Origin: Alphaproteobacteria bacterium
GTDB lineage: Bacteria; Pseudomonadota; Alphaproteobacteria; UBA7887
Length of the DNA stretch: 20,637 nt
Assembly: GCA_028289725.1 (NCBI GenBank)
Contig: JANQOH010000104.1
Span: 1-20,637 of the forward strand
Reading direction: 5' to 3'
Numbering within the stretch: the stretch's first letter is position 1; each line of letters begins with the position of its first letter. Made by a program: the position numbers and the translations under genes. The notes beneath the pieces were generated by a model. The model had not been told where the DNA came from. It saw only the letters and a list, made by a program, of their open reading frames with translations, and searched no databases. Positions 8,455-15,897 of the stretch are shown here, in pieces.

Positions 8455-9124
8455 CGTCTTGGTCCATCTGATCGCCGGCACCGCGCACGACGATTTCACC
8501 GCGGTTCATCACCACGAAGCGATCGGCGAGGCGCCGGGCAAAATCGAAATATTGTTCGACGAGCAGGATCGCCATGGTGCCGCGCTCGCGCAGCAGCCGA
8601 ATGACGGACTCAATATCCTTGATGATCGACGGCTGAATGCCCTCGGTCGGTTCGTCAAGAACCAGCAAACGCGGCCGCATCACAAGCGCGCGCGCGATCG
8701 CCAGTTGCTGCTGCTGTCCGCCCGACAAATCGCCGCCACGCCGTCCGAGCATCGACTTGAGCACGGGGAAAAGGTCGAACACTTCTTCCGGAATCGTCCG
8801 GTCGGACCGGCCGACTGCGGCGAAGCCGGTGCGCAAGTTTTCTTCGACCGTCAGTAGCGGAAAGATCTCACGCCCCTGCGGCACGTAGGCTATGCCTGCG
8901 CTCGCCCGCCGGTGCGCCGGCAAATGCGTCACGTCGGTCTCGTCCCAGCGGATTTGACCGCCGCTCACTTTGTGCTGGCCGACAATGGCGCGCAGCAAGC
9001 TGGTTTTGCCGACGCCGTTCCGTCCGAGAACACACGTGACATCACCGATCGCTGCCTCCATGTCGATGCCGCGCAGCGCTTGGCTCGCGCCGTAATGGAG
9101 ATCAACCGAATCCACACGCAGCAT
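8429..9124 (-). CDS. urtE: urea ABC transporter ATP-binding subunit UrtE
   Basis: This is the second ATPase of the urea importer, 231 aa. Walker A GRNGVGKT is at residues 34-41, signature LSGGQ at 133-137 (in LSGGQQQQLAIARAL) and Walker B LLVLDEP at 153-159. These are followed by TEGIQPSIIKDIE, which is characteristic of UrtE rather than LivF. LVEQYFDFARRLADRFVVMNRGE is likewise UrtE-like. It begins 3 bp after urtD and overlaps ureD. No strong Shine-Dalgarno is visible in front of its ATG, so translation may depend on coupling to urtD. Confidence 0.95.
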   Translation of the reverse strand: MLRVDSVDLHYGASQALRGIDMEAAIGDVTCVLGRNGVGKTSLLRAIVGQHKVSGGQIRWDETDVTHLPAHRRASAGIAYVPQGREIFPLLTVEENLRTGFAAVGRSDRTIPEEVFDLFPVLKSMLGRRGGDLSGGQQQQLAIARALVMRPRLLVLDEPTEGIQPSIIKDIESVIRLLRERGTMAILLVEQYFDFARRLADRFVVMNRGEIVVRGAGDQMDQDDVRRHLTV

Positions 9125-9127
9125 CGC

Positions 9128-9920
<793 letters not shown>

Positions 9921-9928
<8 letters not shown>

Positions 9929-11066
9929 TTGAGGCTCCTTGGGTCGCGGGTCGCGGCGCGACCGGCTTCACCTTGTCTTTCAGCGCGGTCACCGCGCCGA
10001 CGACGCCTTTGGGCATGAAGATCGTGACGAAAATGAACAGGCCGCCGAGCACAAACAGCCAGAGATCGGGGAGGGCGCCGGTGAAATAGCTCTTCGCGTA
10101 GTTCACCAGGATCGCGCCGAGCACCGCGCCGTACAGCGTTCCGCGCCCACCGACCGCGACCCAAATAACGATTTCGATCGAGTTGGCCGGGGAGAATTCG
10201 CCGGGATTGATGATGCCGACCTGCGGCACATAAAGCGCGCCTGCGATCCCGGCGAGCACCGCCGAGAGCACGAAGACAAACAGCTTGTAATATTCGACGC
10301 GGTAACCGAGGAAACGGGTTCGGCTTTCCGCGTCGCGGACCGCGACAAGAACGCGCCCCAGTCGGGAGGTCACCAGATAGCGCGATAGCAGAAAACCGAA
10401 CCCGAGTGCGATCGCGGACGCGACGTAGAGGCCGACGCGCGTCCCGCTCGCTTGCAAATCGAAACCGAGAACGTCCTTGAAATCCGTCAGGCCGTTATTG
10501 CCGCCGAAACCCATATCGTTGCGGAAGAAGGCCAGCAGCAGCGCAAAGGTCATCGCCTGCGTCATGATCGAGAAATAGACGCCGGTGACGCGCGAGCGGA
10601 ACGCGAGCCAGCCGAAAACGAAGGCCAGCGTGCCGGGCACCAGCGCGACCATCAAAATCGCGAAAGCGAAATTGTCGAAGCCGTACCAGTACCAAGGGAG
10701 TTCCGCCCAATCGAGGAACACCATGAAGTCCGGCAAGACCGGATTGCCGTAGACGCCGCGATCGCCGATCTCGCGCATCAGATGCATGCCCATGGCATAT
10801 CCGCCGAGCGCGAAAAAGGCCCCGTGCCCCAAGCTCAATATGCCGCAATAGCCCCAGATTAGGTCCACGCTGAGCGCAAGCAGGGCAAAGCACAGATACT
10901 TGCCAAACAAACTAACGAGATAGGTCGGGACGTGAAACGCCGAGGTGACCGGTACGGCCTGATTCAGAATCGGAACCGCGATGGCCGCGGCGATTAATAC
11001 GGCAAGAAATATCGTGCCGCCGGTGCCGAGACGCGCGAGGAGAGGGGTGTAGGTTGCGCGGACCAC
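9921..11066 (-). CDS. urtC: urea ABC transporter permease UrtC
   Basis: This is an inner-membrane permease of the urea importer, 381 aa, LivM-related. Recognisable UrtC sequence includes CFALLALSVDLIWGYCGILSLGHGAFFALGGYAMGMHLMR. GVYGNPVLPDFMVFLDW forms the UrtC-specific periplasmic insertion, and FRNDMGFGGNNGLTDFKD, AVRDAESRTRFLGY and IWVAVGGRGTLYGA follow. The start is GTG at 11066, with GGAG in the preceding GGTGGAGAAC; the stop of urtB lies 3 bp upstream. A hydrophilic proline/alanine-rich tail closes the protein. It should pair with UrtB. Confidence 0.96.
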
Positions 11067-11069
11067 CGA

Positions 11070-12698
11070 TCAGTTCTCCACCGCACGGCCCTTGAGCGCG
11101 AACAAACCGCGCGGCCGCTTCTGGATGAACAGGATGATCGCGACCAAAACCAAAATCTTACCGAGCACAGCCCCGGCATAGGGCTCAAGGAATTTGTTCA
11201 CGACCCCAAGGGTGGTCGCGCCGAGCAAGGTGCCCCACAGATTGCCGACACCGCCGAATACGACGACCATGAAGGAATCGACGATGTAGCCTTGTCCGAG
11301 GTTGGGTCCGACATTGTCGATTTGGCTGAGCGCGACACCCGCCATCCCGGCGATGCCGCAGCCGAGACCGAAGGTGAGGGCGTCAATGGTGCCGGTGCGG
11401 ATGCCCATGGCGCTCGCCATCGCCCGGTTTTGGGTCACGGCACGCATTTGCAAGCCGAGCGGCGTTCGCGCCAGCAAAATCATGAGGCCGGCGAAAACCA
11501 CCAAGGCGAACACGATGATCCAAATCCGGTTGTAGGTCAGCGCCACGCCGCCCGCGAGCTCTATCGCGCCGGTCATCCACTCCGGATTGCCGACTTCGCG
11601 ATTGGTCGGCCCGAAGATGGTGCGCACCGCTTGTTGCAAGATTAGGCTGAGGCCCCATGTCGCCAGCAGGGTTTCCAGCGGGCGGCCATACAGGAACCGA
11701 ATGATTCCGCGTTCGATGGCGATGCCAATCGCGCCGACAATCACGAACGCTGCGGGAATGGCAACCGCGAGCGAGTAATCGAAACCGCCCGGGAAATGGT
11801 TGCGGAAGATTTCCTGCACCACGAATGTGGTGTACGCGCCGAGCATCACCATTTCGCCATGCGCCATGTTGATCACGCCCATGACGCCGAAGGTGATGGC
11901 GAGGCCGATGGCCGCGAGCAGCAGCACGGACCCGAGACTGAGGCCTTGAAACAGATTGCCGATCAGCGTCCAACGCGCAATGCCGGCGTCGATTGTGGCC
12001 AAGGTTTCCGTCGCCGCGGCGCGCACGGCGTCGTCGGCTTCGACAAAACCGTCGTCCGATGCGACCAGCAAACTCGCGACCAAAGTTCGAACGTCAGGAT
12101 CGGTGAATTGCGCGAGGGTTTCGACCGCCGCCTGGCGGACCGCCGACTCCTTGGACGTTTCGATCTGGACAGCCGCGCGGGCGCGTTCCAACCGGTCGCG
12201 GACCGACGCGTCGGTCTCGGCTTCGATGGCCTGATCCAATATGGGAAGGATGGCCGCATTCGGCGTTTTGAACACCGCGTCGGCGGCCGCGGCGCGCGCC
12301 TCAGCCTCGGGACTGAGCAACGTCATGCCGCCGATCGTGCCGCGCAGTTTGCCGCGCAGCTTGTTGTTCACGGAGACTTTCTTGACGTCGCGCCGGCCGA
12401 CTTCGCCCAGCGCTTCTCCGGTCAACGGATCGGTGAGCTGATACCCGCCGTCACTTTTGTCGGCAAAGACGACCCGGTCATCGGCTTTGACCCGAAACAA
12501 ACGGCGATCGAGCATCGCCTGCAAGATACCGAGCGCGCGTTCGTCACCGCTTGACGCCAGGGCGTCGATCGCGGCGATTTTCTCGGCCGACTCTTTCGCG
12601 CCGAGCGCCTGCACCATATCTTCGATCGCCTCGGCATTGGCCGCTGTTGCCAGCCAGAGCGCAACCGCCACGAGGGCAACGCGGGCGAATAGGTGCAT
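11070..12698 (-). CDS. urtB: urea ABC transporter permease UrtB with N-terminal periplasmic domain
   Basis: This is an inner-membrane permease of the urea importer, 542 aa. Residues 1-23 form a Sec-type signal/anchor (VALVAVALWLATAANAEA). Residues 24-240 form a soluble alanine-rich, HEAT-like helical domain that is normal for UrtB of many proteobacteria but absent from LivH. From about residue 245 the LivH-like membrane domain follows, with LGSVLLLAAIGLAITFGVMG and INMAHGEMVMLGAY. IDNVGPNLGQGYIVDSFMVVVFGGVGNLWG is typical of UrtB. Unlike the tight spacing elsewhere in the array, an 82-bp gap containing a strong hairpin separates it from urtA, and the Shine-Dalgarno in front of its ATG is weak. 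Lower expression than urtA is a reasonable inference. Confidence 0.96.
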   Translation of the reverse strand: MHLFARVALVAVALWLATAANAEAIEDMVQALGAKESAEKIAAIDALASSGDERALGILQAMLDRRLFRVKADDRVVFADKSDGGYQLTDPLTGEALGEVGRRDVKKVSVNNKLRGKLRGTIGGMTLLSPEAEARAAAADAVFKTPNAAILPILDQAIEAETDASVRDRLERARAAVQIETSKESAVRQAAVETLAQFTDPDVRTLVASLLVASDDGFVEADDAVRAAATETLATIDAGIARWTLIGNLFQGLSLGSVLLLAAIGLAITFGVMGVINMAHGEMVMLGAYTTFVVQEIFRNHFPGGFDYSLAVAIPAAFVIVGAIGIAIERGIIRFLYGRPLETLLATWGLSLILQQAVRTIFGPTNREVGNPEWMTGAIELAGGVALTYNRIWIIVFALVVFAGLMILLARTPLGLQMRAVTQNRAMASAMGIRTGTIDALTFGLGCGIAGMAGVALSQIDNVGPNLGQGYIVDSFMVVVFGGVGNLWGTLLGATTLGVVNKFLEPYAGAVLGKILVLVAIILFIQKRPRGLFALKGRAVEN

Positions 12699-12731
12699 AG
12701 CGAATGAATTCCAATAATCTTTACGAAGTGC

Positions 12732-12761
12732 GGGATCCGCCGGGGCGGCGGCGGATCCCGT
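12732..12761 (-). promoter_or_regulatory. perfect 12-bp intercistronic hairpin between urtA and urtB
   Basis: Arms CGGGATCCGCCG (12732-12743) and CGGCGGATCCCG (12750-12761) are perfectly complementary around a 6-base loop. It lies 20 bp downstream of the urtA stop on the transcribed strand. No T run follows on the minus strand (the next bases read CACTTCGTAAAG), so it is not a classical intrinsic terminator. A partial terminator or a 3'-end mRNA stabiliser that raises binding-protein levels over the membrane subunits is the likely role, by analogy with malE-malF type spacers. Confidence 0.75.
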
Positions 12762-12780
12762 CGTTCAGTCGTAGATAGTG

Positions 12781-14079
12781 CTAGTTCGTGGATACGAAGA
12801 TCGGCTGCTCGCAATTGCCGCAGACCCAAGGGAAGGTCCAGTCGGCCGTCAGCTTCGAACTTTCCGGAATGAAGTCGCTCCACGCGTCGCCGACCACCAC
12901 GCCGTCGGTTTGCCAGACGATGTCGAACTGGCCGTCATCCTGGATCTCACCGATCATCACCGGCTTGGACAGGTGATGGTTGGTGTTCATCGTGACGTCG
13001 TAGCCGCTCAAGGAGCGCACGTTTTGGCCGTACATCGCTTGGCGCACGGCGTCGACATTGGTCGAACCTGCCTGGCGAACCGCCTGCGCCCACATTTGGA
13101 AGCCGATAAAGTGCGCTTCCATGGGGTCGTTCACGACGCGGTCTTCGCTGCCGATGTAGGTCTGCCAAGCTTCGATGAAGGCGTCATTCTCTTCCGTGTC
13201 GACGCTCATGAAATAGTTCCACGCCGCGAGATGGCCCACCAGTGGCGCGGTATCGAGGCCGGAAAGCTCTTCCTCGCCGACCGAAAACGCGACAACCGGA
13301 ATGTCTTCCGCGCTGATGCCTTGGTTGCCGAGCTCTTTATAGAACGGCACGTTGGCGTCACCGTTGATCGTCGAGACGACCGCCGTTTGCTTGCCTTCGG
13401 ACGCGAAGGCTTTGACATCGCTGACAATGGTCTGCCAGTCGGAATGTCCGAACGGGGTGTAGGATTCCATTATGTCGTCGTCCGACACGCCCTTGGAATT
13501 TAGGAACGCACGCAAGATCTTGTTGGTCGTGCGCGGGTAAACATAGTCCGTGCCGAGCAGGACCCAGCGTTCCGCCGCACCGCCATCCTCACTCATCAAG
13601 TATTCGACGGCGGGGATCGCTTGCTGGTTCGGCGCCGCACCGGTGTAGAACACGTTCCGCGAGCTTTCCTCGCCTTCATATTGCACCGGATAGAACAGAA
13701 GGCCGTTCAATTCCTCGAACACCGGCAGGACGGATTTGCGCGACACCGAGGTCCAGCAGCCGAACACCGCCGCCACTTGTTCCTTCTCGATCAGTTCGCG
13801 CGCTTTTTCCGCGAAGAGCGGCCAGTCGGACGCGGGGTCGACGACGATCGCCTCGACTTGCTTGCCGAGCAGACCGCCATTGGCGTTCAAATCGTCGACC
13901 ATCATGAGAACCGTGTCTTTGAGCGTGGTCTCGCTGATCGCCATTGTGCCGGACAACGAATGCAGCACGCCGATTTTGATCGTCTGGTCGTCGGCCAATG
14001 CGCCGTTCACCGACCATCCAGCGGTCAGCAGCCCGGCGGCAACGCCGAGCCCGCCGACCATGCGGGGTATACTTTTCAT
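12781..14079 (-). CDS. urtA: urea ABC transporter substrate-binding protein UrtA
   Basis: UrtA is the periplasmic urea-binding protein, 432 aa. The first 29 residues are a Sec signal peptide with likely cleavage after ALA (ALA|DD). The mature part contains KIGVLHSLSGTMAISE and, at about residues 107-120, GCWTSVSRKSVLPV. FYPVQYEGEESSRNVFYTGAAPNQQ and LGTDYVYPRTTNKI complete a signature specific to UrtA among Liv-type binding proteins. The C-terminal WVCGNCEQP is also seen in UrtA. The open frame runs up to 14241, but the ATG at 14079 begins the signal peptide and has GGGAGA 5 bases upstream. It is the first gene of the urt-ure array, with a sigma-54 type promoter about 42 bases upstream. Confidence 0.97.
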   Translation of the reverse strand: MKSIPRMVGGLGVAAGLLTAGWSVNGALADDQTIKIGVLHSLSGTMAISETTLKDTVLMMVDDLNANGGLLGKQVEAIVVDPASDWPLFAEKARELIEKEQVAAVFGCWTSVSRKSVLPVFEELNGLLFYPVQYEGEESSRNVFYTGAAPNQQAIPAVEYLMSEDGGAAERWVLLGTDYVYPRTTNKILRAFLNSKGVSDDDIMESYTPFGHSDWQTIVSDVKAFASEGKQTAVVSTINGDANVPFYKELGNQGISAEDIPVVAFSVGEEELSGLDTAPLVGHLAAWNYFMSVDTEENDAFIEAWQTYIGSEDRVVNDPMEAHFIGFQMWAQAVRQAGSTNVDAVRQAMYGQNVRSLSGYDVTMNTNHHLSKPVMIGEIQDDGQFDIVWQTDGVVVGDAWSDFIPESSKLTADWTFPWVCGNCEQPIFVSTN

Positions 14080-14120
14080 GAAACTCTCCCAAACGAGATG
14101 TTTTGCACCGATTGGGAAGC

Positions 14121-14136
14121 AGCAAGCTTTGTGCCA
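14121..14136 (-). promoter_or_regulatory. sigma-54 (RpoN) promoter for urtA and the urt-ure array
   Basis: On the minus strand the sequence is TGGCAC-AAAGC-TTGCT. It matches the -24/-12 consensus TGGCAC-N5-TTGCW exactly, with the invariant GG and GC 10 bases apart. A transcript would begin near 14110, giving a leader of about 31 bases before the urtA ATG. Sigma-54 control with an NtrC-type activator is a known mode for urea-use genes under nitrogen limitation. The activator itself is not encoded in this window. Confidence 0.85.
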
Positions 14137-14212
14137 CGCAACAATTCTGACGATCTCAAGCAACCGAAACCCATGGAATCGCAGGCGGATTCGCGGTGTT
14201 CGGCGTGTCGGC

Positions 14213-14229
14213 CGTGCAAACACCGCACG
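14213..14229. promoter_or_regulatory. inverted repeat CGTGC-N7-GCACG, candidate activator site
   Basis: A perfect 5-bp inverted repeat with a 7-base spacer is centred on 14221. That is roughly 110 bases upstream of the predicted urtA transcription start and within the range where sigma-54 activators bind. The half-site order (GTGC...GCAC) is opposite to the classical enteric NtrC site (GCAC...GTGC), so assignment to NtrC is only tentative. Confidence 0.35.
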
Positions 14230-14267
14230 ACAATGGCCCAAAAATATGCATAGAAAACCGCCAATTA

Positions 14268-14282
14268 GATTAAATTTTAATC
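14268..14282. repeat. AT-rich palindrome (GATTAAA-T-TTTAATC)
   Basis: Two 7-bp arms are perfectly complementary about a central T. It lies in the AT-rich block of the urtA upstream region, about 165 bases from the predicted start of transcription. It could be an operator for a dimeric regulator or simply a bendable upstream element. Confidence 0.4.
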
Positions 14283-14310
14283 AAAAACAGCGCTTCTATG
14301 TTGTTATTGG

Positions 14311-14320
14311 TGATTAATCA
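14311..14320. repeat. AT-rich palindrome TGATTAATCA
   Basis: A perfect 10-bp palindrome sharing the GATTAA/TTAATC half-sites with the palindrome at 14268-14282. The two centres are about 40 bp apart, near four helical turns, so both could be bound on the same DNA face by one regulator. No regulator is identified. Confidence 0.4.
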
Positions 14321-14455
14321 TGCAGATTTGGGATGCTGACACGAGCGAAGCGGGGAATTTTGCGTTCCGGTTGACAGCCCGGCCGCCGACCGCATGCTCG
14401 CCGTTGGGGTCTCGAAACGCTCTCTCACGAGATCGTTTTGCACCAAGAGGCCTCC

Positions 14456-14490
14456 GGGGCCTTGTCGCGATGACTGTCGCGCAAGGCCCC
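14456..14490. repeat. long GC hairpin, 14-bp stem with one bulged T
   Basis: GGGGCCTTG (14456-14464) pairs with CAAGGCCCC (14482-14490). After a bulged T at 14465, CGCGA (14466-14470) pairs with TCGCG (14477-14481) around the loop TGACTG. No T run follows on either strand, so it is not an intrinsic terminator. The left arm can also pair with AGGCC at 14448-14452. It could be a REP-like palindromic repeat or a regulatory leader structure of the rightward gene. Confidence 0.65.
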
Positions 14491-14607
14491 ACGCACTCGG
14501 TACGATAAATTGATCGGCGACTCGTTATCGATCGTGACGCGGCCCAGGGGGCGCCGTAGGGGGAAAGCGCGGCGGCAAGTCAACTCAGCCACAAGTGGAG
14601 ATCCAGC

Positions 14608-15693
14608 ATGCTCGAGCAATTTCGTACGCCTGAAGAATTTGAAGCCCGTATTGATGCGGACGTGATGCGCGCCACCGTGCAGGACATTTTTCAGGCCCTC
14701 GGCATGCCCGAAGCGCACGCCCGGCAATCGACCGATGTCCTCATATACGCCGACCTCCGGGGCATCGACTCTCATGGCGTGTCGAACATGCTGCGCGTCT
14801 ACGTCAACTGGTTCCGCGACGGCACCGTTAATCTAGACCCGACCTGGAAAGTCGTCTCCGAAGCGCCGGCCGCTTGCACGATCGACTCCGACGGCGCGCA
14901 TGGTGGCGTGATCGGACCGCATGCGATGAACATGGCGATCGAACGCGCACGCCAATTCGGCATCGGCGCGGTCAATGTGTACCGCGGCGGGCACTTTGGC
15001 GCCGCCGCCTATACCGCCGCGATGGCGCTGGAGCACGATATGATCGGTGTCGCCGCGACCGCGGGCGGATTGCGCATGACCCCGACCTATGGCGCCGAAG
15101 AACTGATCGGGCTCAACCCGCTTGGTATTGCCGTGCCGGCGCGCGACGAAGCCCCGTTCGTGTTCGACGCCTCGATGAGTGGCGTGGCCGGCAACAAAGT
15201 GAGCATCGCAAAACGGTTGGGCCGGGGCACATTGCCCGGCTGGCTGGCGCGCGAAGACGGCAGCCCGATTATGGACAACGAAGCGATCCCCGAGCCGCAT
15301 TTGCACCTGCCGGTCGGCGGCACACGCGAAATCGGGTCTCACAAAGGCTATGGCCTCGCCGTGATGCTCGAAGTGCTGACGACTGTTTTGGCTGGGGCCG
15401 GCGCTGGCCCGGACCGACGCGCCGGTCAGGCTCACCATTTTCTCGCGTACCGTATCGACGCGTTCACCGATCTCGAGCAGTTCAAGGACGATATGGATAC
15501 CTATCTACGGCGTCTGCGCGAAGCGAAGACCGCCCCCGGCGAGCAGCGCGTCTATTACGCCGGCCTCCAAGCCGCTGAAACCGAGCAAGATCGGCGGGCC
15601 AAAGGTATCCCCTACCACCACGAAGTGATTGGCTGGTTCAAGTCGATCGTCGCGGAGCTCGGTGTGGAAGACCGGCTCCCCGCCGTTTCGTAA
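14608..15693 (+). CDS. Ldh_2 family NAD(P)-dependent 2-hydroxyacid dehydrogenase
   Basis: The 361-aa product belongs to the malate/L-lactate dehydrogenase 2 (Ldh_2) family, whose members include ureidoglycolate, sulfolactate and lactate/malate dehydrogenases and piperideine-2-carboxylate reductase. Family motifs seen are DLRGIDSHGVSN with the catalytic-type His56, VYRGGHFGAAAYTAAMAL (His129), GLNPLGIAVPA, FDASMS-VAGNK near 186-196, LPGWLAREDG and GSHKGYGLA at 243-251 for the cofactor. GTGGAG lies about 7 bases before the ATG. The gene diverges from urtA and is followed by a 204-bp gap. Its closeness to the urea genes makes a ureidoglycolate or other 2-hydroxyacid substrate possible, but nothing in the sequence proves the substrate. 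Confidence 0.88.
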   Translation: MLEQFRTPEEFEARIDADVMRATVQDIFQALGMPEAHARQSTDVLIYADLRGIDSHGVSNMLRVYVNWFRDGTVNLDPTWKVVSEAPAACTIDSDGAHGGVIGPHAMNMAIERARQFGIGAVNVYRGGHFGAAAYTAAMALEHDMIGVAATAGGLRMTPTYGAEELIGLNPLGIAVPARDEAPFVFDASMSGVAGNKVSIAKRLGRGTLPGWLAREDGSPIMDNEAIPEPHLHLPVGGTREIGSHKGYGLAVMLEVLTTVLAGAGAGPDRRAGQAHHFLAYRIDAFTDLEQFKDDMDTYLRRLREAKTAPGEQRVYYAGLQAAETEQDRRAKGIPYHHEVIGWFKSIVAELGVEDRLPAVS

Positions 15694-15897
15694 CCGTGGC
15701 GCGAACCAACAATAGAGCGATCAGATCTTGTAAGACGATCATGAGACGCACGTGCGGCTCCGGCGGTTCGGTGCAAAGCTGGCCCGCCCCTCGCCAACGC
15801 GTCGCTCTGCGTGTTCCCGTTCAAGTCCAGACCGATAATGCGGCGTGATCGGCCCGGCGCCCGCCCGGTCGCACCCCGAAAGGAAAGAAATCCGACA
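15694..15897 (+). other. 204-bp intergenic region, leader of the class V PLP enzyme gene
   Basis: No gene or clear promoter is seen. A Shine-Dalgarno-like AAAGGAAAG lies at about 15879-15887, ahead of the ATG at 15898. The region is GC-rich with runs such as GGCCCGGCGCCCGCCCGG. I could not match it to a riboswitch class I know. Confidence 0.4.

Larger units (their letters stand above)
14080..14607. other. 528-bp divergent regulatory region between urtA and the Ldh_2 gene
   Basis: No credible gene lies here; the short open frames lack family resemblance. From left to right it holds the urtA leader, a sigma-54 promoter, a CGTGC-N7-GCACG inverted repeat and an AT-rich block with two palindromes (about 14240-14330). 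A partial second copy of the urtA leader, a long GC hairpin and the Shine-Dalgarno of the rightward gene (GTGGAG) follow. The AT-rich block stands out against the GC-rich surroundings. No clear sigma-70 promoter for the rightward gene was found. Confidence 0.7.

Noticed and set aside
11796..12554. 252-aa open frame on the plus strand
   Set aside because: It is antisense to the N-terminal half of urtB; histidine- and arginine-rich shadow sequence.
14104..14120. NtrC-like site beginning TGCACC in the urtA leader
   Set aside because: Only one half-site matches (the second reads GGGAAGC rather than TGGTGCA), and it overlaps the predicted transcription start, a poor place for an activator.
14413..14431. 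Second sigma-54 promoter with GG-N10-GC on the plus strand near 14416
   Set aside because: The spacing fits, but the flanks (GGGGTC and ACGCT) do not match TGGCAC and TTGCW.
15694..15897. Riboswitch upstream of the class V PLP enzyme
   Set aside because: The leader is long and GC-rich, but I could not find the conserved cores of SAM-II, SAH, glycine or guanidine riboswitches.
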